From positions 1-33,996 of the IMG/VR virus record IMGVR_UViG_3300012964_000033: a stretch of DNA of 33,996 nt, one strand, 5' to 3'. A model generated the notes under the pieces. That model ran no database searches, was not told the DNA's origin, and saw only the letters and a list, made by a program, of their open reading frames with translations. Both the position numbers and the translations under genes were made by a program. This document shows positions 8,321 through 16,016 of the stretch, one piece after another (positions within the stretch are counted from its first letter, which is position 1; the number at the start of each line of letters is the position of its first letter). The stretch is from a virus.

Positions 8321-8688
8321 TGTCGACCGTCGTCACCAACGCCGGCAAGGCCATCAAGATGAACCGCCTCAAGGGCATCGGCACCGAGCCCGTGTACATC
8401 GGTTGGGGCACAGGCGCTGGCACCGCTGCGGTCGGCGATACGGCGCTGTTCACCGAAGCCAGTGAGGCGCGTGTCGCGGGAACGTCGAGTATCGTGACCA
8501 CGACCACAGCGAACGACACCTATCAGTTGGTCGGGACGCTCACGGCATCCGCCGGCAAGACCATCACCAACGCCGGCAACTTCGATGCCGCTGCCGCCGG
8601 GAATCTGCATATTCATGGAGATTTCGCCGGACAGGCGCTTGGCGCTGGCGACGCCATCGTCTTCACGTTCCAGGACCAGCACCTCTAA
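8320..8688 (+). CDS. Virion/tail protein, conserved beta type
   Basis: The 122-residue protein contains a pattern common in small phage tail-associated proteins: a GIGTEPVYIGWGTGAGTAA region, a conserved EASEARVAGT, NDTYQLVGTLTASAGKTITN, then FDAAAAGNLHIHGDF. This is a beta-sandwich type often next to tail fibre genes. No enzyme motif is seen. Start overlaps the previous stop by 1 nt. The lipoprotein gene follows after 2 nt. Confidence 0.65.
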   Translation: MSTVVTNAGKAIKMNRLKGIGTEPVYIGWGTGAGTAAVGDTALFTEASEARVAGTSSIVTTTTANDTYQLVGTLTASAGKTITNAGNFDAAAAGNLHIHGDFAGQALGAGDAIVFTFQDQHL

Positions 8689-8690
8689 GC

Positions 8691-8987
8691 ATGCCAAGAG
8701 GCGTCCGGAACGACTGGCAATTCATCAAAATTGCCACGGTCGCGGCGACAATCGCGCTGCTTTTCTGCCTGCTGTTCGTCGGTTGCGGATCTTCTGGCGA
8801 TCCGACGCCCGCCGTGCCGCCAACAGCCGCGCCGCCGATCACCAGCCTGTGCGGCACGATTCAGCCGACCGGGATGTGCCCGGGTACGGGTCTGGCGAAT
8901 CAGGACTTGGCAGGGCGCTGCCGGTGCATTGATCCGGCGACTGGCGCAGGCGGTTTAACACCTGGGGCATTGGAGGCGGAGCAATGA
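8691..8987 (+). CDS. Phage-encoded Cys-rich lipoprotein
   Basis: The 98-residue protein has a basic N-terminus (MPRGVRNDW), a hydrophobic segment at about residues 13-31, and a lipobox FVGC giving lipidation at Cys32. The predicted mature part is a Pro-rich spacer followed by a compact Cys-containing region (CGTIQPTGMCPGTGL, then GRCRCID) that could form disulphides in the periplasm. It sits between virion genes and overlaps the next start (ATGA). Phage lipoproteins in other systems (for example T5 Llp) block receptors and superinfection. Here that is only a hypothesis. A spanin outer-membrane subunit is a less likely alternative because the lysis genes are 2 kb away. Confidence 0.7.
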   Translation: MPRGVRNDWQFIKIATVAATIALLFCLLFVGCGSSGDPTPAVPPTAAPPITSLCGTIQPTGMCPGTGLANQDLAGRCRCIDPATGAGGLTPGALEAEQ

Positions 8988-9466
8988 GCGGTGGCCCTAT
9001 TTTTCCGAATAGCGCGTTTCCGGTCACGGCCGGCAACGTGTTCCCGAATTTCCACGTCGGCGCCGGAGCGAACAGCAAGCATGACGAGGGCTTGGGCGTG
9101 GCCGCCTCCATCGTGGCCGACAGCATATGGCGCCTGCGCTACCAATTGCCGCCGGTGATCCCGGCCGGCACCGCCAAGCTGCGCCTGCTGGCGCTGGCCA
9201 ACGCGACGAGCGGCGCCGCCAAGGTCACTGTCAAGGATGCGGTGGTCGCCGCCGGAGGCAACCCGTCCAGCGCCGCGCTGACCTCGGAAACGCAGGGGAC
9301 CGTGACATGGGCCGCCGGAAACAACGATCAATACATGGAGCTGAAAGTGCCGCTCACGCCGGCCATGGTGGCGTCCTCAATGCTCGTCGTGGATCTCGTG
9401 TTCAATACGACCGGCTGGTCGCTCGCCGCCGTGAGCACATGGATCGCTTCACTGATTTGGGAGTAA
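8984..9466 (+). CDS. Putative virion beta-sandwich protein
   Basis: The 160-residue protein overlaps the lipoprotein stop. It reads as a jelly-roll-like domain: strands around RLRYQLPPVIPAGTAKLRLLAL, VTVKDAVVA and YMELKVPLTPAMVASSMLVVDLVFNT, ending VSTWIASLIWE. This strand pattern resembles carbohydrate-binding or C1q-like virion domains. I do not recognise a specific family. Its neighbours suggest a minor virion protein. Confidence 0.6.
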   Translation: MSGGPIFPNSAFPVTAGNVFPNFHVGAGANSKHDEGLGVAASIVADSIWRLRYQLPPVIPAGTAKLRLLALANATSGAAKVTVKDAVVAAGGNPSSAALTSETQGTVTWAAGNNDQYMELKVPLTPAMVASSMLVVDLVFNTTGWSLAAVSTWIASLIWE

Positions 9467-9470
9467 CGGC

Positions 9471-9635
9471 ATGCCGAACGAGACTAAGCACGAGCTACTA
9501 CTTATCAAGCGCCTTCGTGAGCGTGGGTTCTCGGATGAGCAGATCGAGGCGATCATCAACACACTAAACTCTGTGTGTCCCCGCTGCTGGGACACACCAA
9601 CGGAAAAAACCTGCTACTGCGAGGCTGACGACTAA
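9471..9635 (+). CDS. 54-residue zinc-knuckle-like mini-protein
   Basis: An ATG four bases after the previous stop opens a 54-codon frame that ends by overlapping the next ATG (TAATG). Residues 1-33 are helical and charged (LIKRLRERGFSDEQIEAIIN). Residues 36-50 hold CPRCW and CYC, four Cys in a CxxC...CxC arrangement that could bind one zinc. The tight fit between neighbours and the helix plus knuckle design favour a real gene. Function unknown. A small DNA- or protein-binding adaptor is possible. Confidence 0.6.
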   Translation: MPNETKHELLLIKRLRERGFSDEQIEAIINTLNSVCPRCWDTPTEKTCYCEADD

Positions 9636-9913
9636 TGGCACAGACCGCACAGCAGCTCGCAAGCGGAGCCCGAGAAATGGCGCGGCGCATGTTCGGGACC
9701 GCCACGGCGACCATCAACCACGACGACCTGACGGCAGCCGTAGCGGCTCTGGATGCGGCCATGGATGCGCTGCCGCCGTCACTGAATCAAGCCAAGACCG
9801 TCAAACAGAACCTTGTCGCGGCGCTGCCCACCGCATTTGCCGCCAACTCCACCACGCAACAGAAGGCGCTCGCGCTCATGGTCTGGGCGATGGCTGAAAC
9901 CGGGATGATTTAA
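9635..9913 (+). CDS. Small helical hypothetical protein
   Basis: The 92-residue protein is predicted all helical and Ala-rich (QQLASGAREMARRMFG, then DDLTAAVAALDAAMDALPP, then QQKALALMVWAMAETGMI). No membrane segment or motif is clear. The start shares its A with the preceding TAA. The next gene begins with GTG immediately after the stop. Unknown virion-region protein. Confidence 0.6.
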   Translation: MAQTAQQLASGAREMARRMFGTATATINHDDLTAAVAALDAAMDALPPSLNQAKTVKQNLVAALPTAFAANSTTQQKALALMVWAMAETGMI

Positions 9914-9914
9914 C

Positions 9915-11039
9915 GTGTCGCGAAAGTTCCTGGCATCCGGCGACAACGTAGTCGGAGCGTCCTCGAACGGAGTCGGGTCTGGCGGTTACACGCTGTTCTG
10001 CTGGGTGAAGTCGGATCACACGCCAAATCAAGGGGCTGGATCGGACTCGCTCAACGTGTATGGCACATCTGCCCAAGCTAATGCGGCGGCGCTGGCGTGG
10101 GATAGCCCCGGCGCTGCTTATGTGAAGGCGGTTCAGCATCAGGGCTCAGACAGTTCGTGGAAATCCGCCCAACTCACGTCAACGCCGGCTGCGAATGTGT
10201 GGCACACCTTCGCTGGCAGTTATAACGCAAGCACCAGCGAGCTTAAGGTGTGGCTGAACGGAGTCAACGAAGCCACGACAGCCTCCGTGGTGGACAACGC
10301 ATCCACCCCCGGCCAATTCTGGCCGATGTGGACAACTGTGAACACGGGGACAGAAACCGCATGGCAGGTGCGCTGGAGCGTACCGCTGACCGCCAATGAA
10401 CTCATGGCGCTGGCGCGAGGCGTCTGCCCGCTATTGATCCGTCCCGACGCGATCACGCATTGCTATCCACTGTGGGGTTCGCACAGTCCGGAGATCGACC
10501 TGAGTCCGAACCATGACACGGCGACGGTAACTGGCACCAGCGTCACCAATGGCCCGCCGGTAACGCTGTTCACACCGAAAACGTCCGTGGTCGGTGCGCT
10601 AGGAACTTTGTACAGCAAGACGCTCACCGCAACATCGTCATACTCGGCGAGCCTGCTGCGATCGGTTGCATACAAGAAGGCACTTTCTGTCGCATCCAGT
10701 TACGCCGCGACCCTGGCGCGCGGCCTCTCGATCAGCAAGATCCTGACCGCCACGTCGAGCTACGCGGCCAGACTGACCACGCTTGCCAGCATCCTCTGGC
10801 ATCCGGTCGAAGTCATCGTTACCCAGGTCGTCAATGCCATCACGGTCATCAAGGCCGCGCTGCAGGCGACGACGGCCACGGTTGCCGACTACGAGACCAT
10901 CGTCGTCAAAGCCGACAACGCCGTCACCGTGACCCAGACTGCGGCCAGCGGCATCACCGATGCGCTTGAGGCCACCATTATCCAGGCGACGAACGAAGTC
11001 ATTGTCGTCAAGTCCGACCAAACCACCATCGTCAACTGA
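9915..11039 (+). CDS. LamG/ConA-like lectin domain virion protein
   Basis: The 374-residue protein starts at GTG. Residues about 20-195 have the LamG/concanavalin pattern: YTLFCWVKSD near the start, WHTFAGSYNASTSELKVWLNG in the middle, and WQVRWSVPLTANELMALARG at the end. Residues 235-300 hold three imperfect repeats built on K-x-L-(T/S)-x-x-S-S-Y-(S/A)-A-x-L. The last 75 residues are a hydrophobic Val/Ile/Thr/Ala stretch with heptad-like spacing (VTQVVNAITVIKAALQATTA), which suggests an oligomerising stem. Likely a tail-associated carbohydrate-binding protein. Target unknown. Confidence 0.7.
   Translation: MSRKFLASGDNVVGASSNGVGSGGYTLFCWVKSDHTPNQGAGSDSLNVYGTSAQANAAALAWDSPGAAYVKAVQHQGSDSSWKSAQLTSTPAANVWHTFAGSYNASTSELKVWLNGVNEATTASVVDNASTPGQFWPMWTTVNTGTETAWQVRWSVPLTANELMALARGVCPLLIRPDAITHCYPLWGSHSPEIDLSPNHDTATVTGTSVTNGPPVTLFTPKTSVVGALGTLYSKTLTATSSYSASLLRSVAYKKALSVASSYAATLARGLSISKILTATSSYAARLTTLASILWHPVEVIVTQVVNAITVIKAALQATTATVADYETIVVKADNAVTVTQTAASGITDALEATIIQATNEVIVVKSDQTTIVN
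10614..10800 (+). repeat. Three diverged protein-coding repeats
   Basis: Three diverged units of roughly 60-75 nt encode KTLTATSSYSASL, KALSVASSYAATL and KILTATSSYAARL, each followed by a short variable piece. They lie between the lectin-like domain and the hydrophobic stem of the same protein. Confidence 0.65.
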
Positions 11040-11055
11040 ACAGCACGGGGGATCA

Positions 11056-11286
11056 ATGGCTGACGACAAGACACCGAACGACGAACAGAAGGAACTGATG
11101 AAGCAGGCTTTCAAGGAGGCCGCCAAGGAGTTCTTGCAGGAAATCTATATGTCCTTCGGGAAGTGGAGCCTTCGCGCCATCGGCGCCGCGCTGGTCGTCA
11201 TGCTGATCTACCTGTTCCTGACCATGAACGGCTGGCAGCACATCCCGAATGTCGCCAACGCCGTGAACCAGAACGGTGGCCAATGA
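11056..11286 (+). CDS. Single-TM protein at head of lysis cassette
   Basis: The 76-residue protein has a charged helical N-terminus (KELMKQAFKEAAKEFLQEIYM) and one membrane segment at about residues 40-57 (RAIGAALVVMLIYLFLTM). A short tail follows. The ATG is preceded by a GGGGGA stretch and the stop overlaps the endolysin start (ATGA). Small one-TM proteins next to endolysins can be holins, antiholins or pinholins. The larger three-TM protein downstream is the better holin candidate, so an antiholin or accessory role is possible. Confidence 0.65.
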   Translation: MADDKTPNDEQKELMKQAFKEAAKEFLQEIYMSFGKWSLRAIGAALVVMLIYLFLTMNGWQHIPNVANAVNQNGGQ

Positions 11287-11891
11287 TGCTCTCCGTCGAG
11301 ATCCTGCGCGGGGTCATGCCATCCGCGCCGCTGCCGTGGCTGGAACAGATGGTCGCGCAGCTGCCGGCGGCAGGATTCGATACCGACCACGAAGTCGCGT
11401 CCTTCGTAGCCCAGGTGGCGCACGAATCCAAGGAATTCAGGACGTTGCAGGAGAACCTGAACTACTCGGCCGAACGGCTGATGGTGGTGTGGAAAAAGAG
11501 ATTTCCCACCCTGGACTTCGCCAAGGACTACGAACACAACCCGGAGAAGCTCGGGAACTACGTCTACGCCAACCGCAACGGGAACGGCGACGAGGCGAGC
11601 GGCGACGGCTACCGATTCCGTGGACGCGGGCCGCTCCAGATTACAGGACGCAGTCACTACTCGCGCTGTGCCGGCGACATCATGTCTCCGATCGTCTTTG
11701 ACCCGGATTTGCTGTTGTTGCCGGCCATCGGCATCCGTTCGGCTATCTGGTACTGGCAGGCCGACGGCCTCGACAAGGTGGATGACGATGATGATGTCCG
11801 GCTCGAGACCCGCGCCATCAACGGCGGTGAACTCGGCCTGGCAGATCGGCAGGCCTACTTCGACCGCTACATGCAACTCGCCACCGCATAG
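11283..11891 (+). CDS. Endolysin, glycoside hydrolase family 19
   Basis: The 202-residue enzyme should cleave the glycan strands of peptidoglycan at lysis. The GH19 signature is clear: AHESKEFRTLQENLNYSAER at residues 47-64, with the likely catalytic pair Glu48 and Glu57, and the substrate-cleft motif GYRFRGRGPLQITGRSHY (about 109-126). A C-terminal helical part follows, containing AINGG. There is no signal peptide, so release needs the holin. Two adjacent in-frame ATGs (11283 and 11286) exist. I use the first, which overlaps the previous stop. It is a single-domain lysin without a separate cell-wall-binding module. Confidence 0.9.
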   Translation: MMLSVEILRGVMPSAPLPWLEQMVAQLPAAGFDTDHEVASFVAQVAHESKEFRTLQENLNYSAERLMVVWKKRFPTLDFAKDYEHNPEKLGNYVYANRNGNGDEASGDGYRFRGRGPLQITGRSHYSRCAGDIMSPIVFDPDLLLLPAIGIRSAIWYWQADGLDKVDDDDDVRLETRAINGGELGLADRQAYFDRYMQLATA

Positions 11892-11899
11892 AGGGAACC

Positions 11900-12301
11900 A
11901 TGGACCAACTATTCGCCTATCTGGGTCAAGCCATGACCTACGTCGCCAAGCTCCTGACGCCGGCCGAGTGGAGCGGCCTGATCTGGCTTCTCGCCGTCGT
12001 GTCGTCCTTTACGGAGATCTTCAAGCGCACGTTCCGTGCCTTCACGTCCGCCTGGCACAACCAGCCGATCTATCTGGCGTCCTTCGTGATGAGCGGTATC
12101 GCCGCCTTCTTCCTCTGGCCGCATGTCTCTACCGTGCCGTGGTGGATCGTCGGCATCATCGGTGGCCCGGCGGCGAACCTCCTGCACCGCGTCACGATTG
12201 GCGTTCTCAAGTGGAAGTACCCGGAACTTGCGGCGGCCATCACCGGAGACAGGCGTAAAACCGTGCAGCCGCCTCCGGGCGGCGTGGAGCGTCGCACATG
12301 A
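11900..12301 (+). CDS. Holin candidate, three membrane segments
   Basis: The 133-residue protein has hydrophobic segments at about residues 25-40, 57-73 and 79-95 and a basic C-terminal tail (DRRKTVQPPPGGVERRT), the layout of a class I holin. It lies 8 nt after the endolysin gene, with GAGGGAACC before the ATG. It would permeabilise the inner membrane to release the endolysin. Its stop overlaps the following ATG (ATGA). The assignment rests on topology and position, not on a recognised family. Confidence 0.7.
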   Translation: MDQLFAYLGQAMTYVAKLLTPAEWSGLIWLLAVVSSFTEIFKRTFRAFTSAWHNQPIYLASFVMSGIAAFFLWPHVSTVPWWIVGIIGGPAANLLHRVTIGVLKWKYPELAAAITGDRRKTVQPPPGGVERRT

Positions 12302-12825
12302 GACAGCGCATCCAAGACATCGCCACGGGCGCCATTGGCGCCCTTCTTTTTGCCTTCATGGTCGTCGCATGGTGGACGTACCAGCACCCGGCTAAAGCCG
12401 TCGTCGCCCAGGCGGCTGCTGAGATAGCTGGACAGAAGACTCGGGCGGTCCCCTGCAGTCAACTCAACGTCTACCCGGACTCGGCCAAGAAGAAGCTCGG
12501 GATTACGGACGGACCCGGGAAACTGACCGGCGCCAGCAAAGTGGCGGACGACAACCACCCGCACACCGTTGCGGCCGTCACCAACCCGGATACCGGCGAT
12601 ACCCAGATTTATGTGCGGGACGACCCGTTGCCATGGATCGCCTTCAACCAACGGAAAGAACTCTCGGTCTACTGGGGCGGCGAAAGCGGCCACTCGGGCG
12701 CCGTCTGGCGAACGCAAGCCCGCTTCGACTTCATGCAGATCAAGGCGCTCAACATCAGCGGGATCGCTACGCTCGACAGTGATGGCGTCTTTTACCGTGG
12801 CATTGGCGCCCGACTGGAGTTTTAA
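12298..12825 (+). CDS. Membrane-anchored protein in spanin position
   Basis: The 175-residue protein has one N-terminal membrane segment (about residues 9-27, ATGAIGALLFAFMVVAWW) and a periplasmic domain of about 145 residues. That domain looks beta-rich (TQIYVRDDPLPWIAF, KELSVYWGGESGH, FYRGIGARLEF) and ends in Phe. By position it could be an Rz-like spanin component, but I see no periplasmic coiled coil and no convincing embedded Rz1 lipoprotein, so this stays open. The coding start contains a terminator-like hairpin at 12327. Confidence 0.6.
   Translation: MRQRIQDIATGAIGALLFAFMVVAWWTYQHPAKAVVAQAAAEIAGQKTRAVPCSQLNVYPDSAKKKLGITDGPGKLTGASKVADDNHPHTVAAVTNPDTGDTQIYVRDDPLPWIAFNQRKELSVYWGGESGHSGAVWRTQARFDFMQIKALNISGIATLDSDGVFYRGIGARLEF
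12327..12351 (+). terminator. Terminator-like hairpin inside coding start
   Basis: GGGCGCC-ATT-GGCGCCC followed by TTCTTTTT gives a perfect 7-bp GC-rich stem and T-tract. It starts 26 nt after the holin stop but also about 30 nt inside the next gene, where it encodes GAIGALLF at the start of the membrane segment. It could reduce transcription past the lysis genes. Confidence 0.7.
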
Positions 12826-12828
12826 CAG

Positions 12829-14193
12829 ATGACCCAGAAGATCCTATTCTCCAACGAAGCCTCCTCGACGCTTCTGGCTGGCATCACGGCCGCGGCGACC
12901 GCGGCATCGGTCAAGGCCGGAGACGGGGCGCTGTATCCGCTGCCGGGCGTCAATGAAATCTTCAAGTTCAAGTTTTACAACACGGCTGGCGCCTATGAAA
13001 TTTGTCATTGTTCCGCGCGCAGCGGGGATACGTTCGGCACCATCCTCCGGGCGCAGGAAGGCACGACGGCGCAAGCCTGGAACGCGGGTGATGGTGTGGA
13101 CCTGGTTGTTACCAAGGAAACGATGGAGGAGTGCCCGCAGCGCGACAACGACGAGACCATCCCGGGTCACTGGACACATGACGGGCCAGTCACCAACAAC
13201 AGCACCGTTTCGCATGTCTCGACGGACGCCGGGGCAACGGTTGGTCCGAGTCACGACCTGTACCGCAACTCCGCCTCACCCGCTGCCGCGGACGAGATCG
13301 GCTCCTGCGACTTCAACGGCAACAACGTTACGCCGGCCAAGACGCTGTACGCGCGCATCAAGGCCGTAATCTCGGATGCCACGGCGGCTGCGGAAACCGG
13401 CTATCTCGCCATCCAGGCGCGGATCTCCGGGGCGCTGACGACGATCATGACAATCGCCGCCGGTGTGCAGATTGGTGCCCCGACTGGTGGTGACAAGGGT
13501 GCTGGCACCATCAATGCGACAGGCGTGTATGTGAGCGGTGTTGCGCTGGCTCCGCTTGATCGCCAGCAGTTCGATGCGAACGGAACCTGGACAAAGCCTT
13601 CTAATTTGCCGTCTACAGCGATGGTATTTGTTCAGCTGTGGGGCGGTGGCGGTGGCGGTGGCGGCGGCGGACTTCCGCTTGGCTCTTATGATGCCGGAGG
13701 CGGCGGAGGAGGGGGCTATGCCGAATACTGGTTTCTTGCGTCTGACCTAAACAGCACGGAGTCCGTAACCGTCGGCGCCGGCGGCACCGCAAGTGCCAAC
13801 CAAGCTGGAACAAATGGCGGCAACTCTTCTTTCAAGAGCGCGACGTATATCGCTTACGGCGCTCATGGCGGAACTGGCGCACTCAGTGCAAACGATAACG
13901 CTGGTGGCGGTTTGTTTTCTGCGTCTGTTGCAATGGGTGTATCAGCGTCAAATCCATGGGAAGGCGGTGGCGGCGCGGATTATGGCGCCGTACTGACCGG
14001 AGGCAAGGCAATTTACGGCGGCGGTGGCGGCGGCACCTACGGCCTCGCTGCTGGAACGAGCCGTATTGGCGGCGTCGGCGGTGCAGCAGGAGTGGCTGGC
14101 ACGGCTCCTGGCGGTGGCGGCGGTGGACAGCAGGGTAACTCCGTCCCTGGTGTTGGTGCCCATGGCCGTTGTGTCGTCACAACCTTCGCGTAA
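12829..14193 (+). CDS. Tail fibre with glycine-rich receptor-binding tip
   Basis: The 454-residue protein has an N-terminal region (residues 1-100; TLLAGITAAATAASVKAGDG, then GTILRAQEGTTAQAWNAGD) of a type common in tail fibre and virion attachment domains. A beta-rich middle follows. From about residue 255 the sequence QQFDANGTWTKPSNLPSTAM opens a glycine-rich tip with several poly-Gly runs up to the end. That tip resembles glycine-rich phage adhesin domains, in which poly-Gly helices hold variable loops that contact the receptor. The protein therefore probably sets host range. No separate chaperone gene is evident nearby. Confidence 0.75.
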   Translation: MTQKILFSNEASSTLLAGITAAATAASVKAGDGALYPLPGVNEIFKFKFYNTAGAYEICHCSARSGDTFGTILRAQEGTTAQAWNAGDGVDLVVTKETMEECPQRDNDETIPGHWTHDGPVTNNSTVSHVSTDAGATVGPSHDLYRNSASPAAADEIGSCDFNGNNVTPAKTLYARIKAVISDATAAAETGYLAIQARISGALTTIMTIAAGVQIGAPTGGDKGAGTINATGVYVSGVALAPLDRQQFDANGTWTKPSNLPSTAMVFVQLWGGGGGGGGGGLPLGSYDAGGGGGGGYAEYWFLASDLNSTESVTVGAGGTASANQAGTNGGNSSFKSATYIAYGAHGGTGALSANDNAGGGLFSASVAMGVSASNPWEGGGGADYGAVLTGGKAIYGGGGGGTYGLAAGTSRIGGVGGAAGVAGTAPGGGGGGQQGNSVPGVGAHGRCVVTTFA

Positions 14194-16016
14194 TGTCCAT
14201 TCTTCGCATCAAGGTTCTGTCCGGCGAGCGGCCTCGAGTATCCGCGCGGCTCCTGCCGGACGGGGCGGCGCAGATCGCCAAGAACTGCAAACTCTGGTCT
14301 GGCGAACTCCGTCCGTGGCGTGATTTCAGCCTGATCGAAAACCCGACCAAGGCAGGGCCGTTGCTGACGGTATTCCCGATGGTGGCCGCGGCGACATACT
14401 GGATGCATTGGGCGACGGACGTTGATTTGGTGCGCGGTCCGATCGCCAACGACACCACCAAGCGAACGTACTACACAGGAGCGGACTTGCCGCGCGTGAC
14501 CGACAACACGTTGGTCGACGGTGGCGCCGGAACAGACTATCCGACCTCTTCCTACCAGCTTGGCGTGCCGGCGCCGACCACAGCGCCGGCCGTGACTGTC
14601 GGCGGAGCCGGGTCCGGCGCCGCCGTGAGCCGCGCCTACGTCAATACGCTCGTCACCGGATGGGGTGAGGAAGGTCCGCCGAGCCCGGACTCGTCGATCG
14701 TGGCGGTACAGAGCGGCCAGACCGTGACAGTGGACACGTTTGCGACGCCACCGACCGGTGACTACAACTTCACGCACCGGCGCATCTATCGCCTGACCAC
14801 TGGCCTCACCGGCGCCAGCTATCAGTTTGTGGCGGAAATTGCCATCGCCACGACGAGTTACGTCGATTCACTGACCGACACCCAGCTTGGCGAAGTCCTG
14901 CCGAGCACCGACTGGGATCCGCCACCGACCGACCTGAAAGGCCTGATCGCGCTCCCGAATGGCGTCCTGGCCGGGTTCCGCGGCAACGAGGTCTGGCTGT
15001 CGGAGCCGTACCATCCGTATGCCTGGCCGCTCAAGTACAGATATGTGGTCGACTGGCCGGTCGTCGGTCTCGGCAACTACGGCACGACGATCGTGGTGAT
15101 GACCAGCGCCTACTCGTACCTGATTAACGGCGTTAATCCGAACTATTCGGCGCCGGCCCGGCTCCCCGGTCTCCTGCCGTGCCTGTCGAAACGCGGCATC
15201 GTCAGCACCGAGTACGGCGTCCTCTACCCGTCGTCCTCGGGTATGGTCCTGGCCGGACCGAGTGGCGTGCCGCGCGTCATCACGCTGCCGATCATGTCGA
15301 CGGACGAGTGGAGTAACTTCAAGCCGAGCACTATCCATGCGCGCTTCTACAATGGCGTTTACATCGCCTTCTACTCGACCGGTATCGTCGGCGGCTTGAC
15401 GCAGGGCGGTGGGTTTCTGTTGGAAGGCATTGGCACCGAGCAACTCAGCCTGAACGAACTCGACTACTACAAATACGGCAGCTATCTCGACCAGGATACG
15501 AACACGCTTTATGTGATTGACTACGACGGCACCACTAATTCAATCCAGCAATGGGAGGGAGCCATCACCCGCAAGTCGTATCGGTGGAAATCCAAGATAT
15601 TCCCGCACCGGTCTCAGGTCTGGTCGGCCGCCAAGGTCGTATCGAACTATGGGTCGGTGCTGTCTGCCGCCCAAATCGCGCAGTATCAGGCGTTGCACGA
15701 TTCCCAGGTGTCCGCAAACACCGCGAAAATCGGCAAAGGTCTCGGCGCCCTAGGCGGCAAGCCTATCGGAGGACTGGCGATCGCAAGCTCAGGACTGGTT
15801 GCTGTGACGGACGTTCCGTCGTCAGAACCATCGAGCGTTGAATTCAAGATCTACACCGACGGTGTGCTGCGCTATACCCGTGCGGTGTCGAGCGACAAGC
15901 CGTTCCGTCTGCCGAAAATGCCGCACACCACCGAGACCGAGGTCGAAGTGTCTGGCGTGGCGCCGACGCAGGAGATCGTCGTAGGACAGAACATGAACGA
16001 ACTGCGCGATAGCTGA
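14193..16016 (+). CDS. Large tail hub/nozzle-like virion protein
   Basis: The 607-residue protein starts at ATG 14193, overlapping the fibre stop (TAATG). Residues about 130-230 look like an FN3-type domain (GEEGPPSPDSSIVAV, then DYNFTHRRIYRLTTG). Next comes a conserved phage pattern, LKGLIALPNGVLAGFRGNEV and LSEPYHPYAWP, then propeller-like strands (SAYSYLINGVNP, EYGVLYPSSSGMVLAG). I know this pattern from podovirus tail structural proteins, and it could form the nozzle below the adaptor rings. Specific homology is from memory. It ends in TGATG with the next gene. Confidence 0.65.
   Translation: MSILRIKVLSGERPRVSARLLPDGAAQIAKNCKLWSGELRPWRDFSLIENPTKAGPLLTVFPMVAAATYWMHWATDVDLVRGPIANDTTKRTYYTGADLPRVTDNTLVDGGAGTDYPTSSYQLGVPAPTTAPAVTVGGAGSGAAVSRAYVNTLVTGWGEEGPPSPDSSIVAVQSGQTVTVDTFATPPTGDYNFTHRRIYRLTTGLTGASYQFVAEIAIATTSYVDSLTDTQLGEVLPSTDWDPPPTDLKGLIALPNGVLAGFRGNEVWLSEPYHPYAWPLKYRYVVDWPVVGLGNYGTTIVVMTSAYSYLINGVNPNYSAPARLPGLLPCLSKRGIVSTEYGVLYPSSSGMVLAGPSGVPRVITLPIMSTDEWSNFKPSTIHARFYNGVYIAFYSTGIVGGLTQGGGFLLEGIGTEQLSLNELDYYKYGSYLDQDTNTLYVIDYDGTTNSIQQWEGAITRKSYRWKSKIFPHRSQVWSAAKVVSNYGSVLSAAQIAQYQALHDSQVSANTAKIGKGLGALGGKPIGGLAIASSGLVAVTDVPSSEPSSVEFKIYTDGVLRYTRAVSSDKPFRLPKMPHTTETEVEVSGVAPTQEIVVGQNMNELRDS

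Noticed and set aside
8985-9000. T-run after the lipoprotein gene as an intrinsic terminator
   Set aside because: The possible stem arms are only 4 bp and about 26 nt apart, too weak to call.
12298-12825. Calling this gene a definite Rz-type spanin with nested Rz1
   Set aside because: No periplasmic coiled coil and no lipobox-bearing frame inside. Only position supports it.
13640-14160. Poly-glycine coding repeats as a satellite or CRISPR-like array
   Set aside because: GGC/GGT runs are coding for a glycine-rich fibre tip. There are no constant repeats with spacers.
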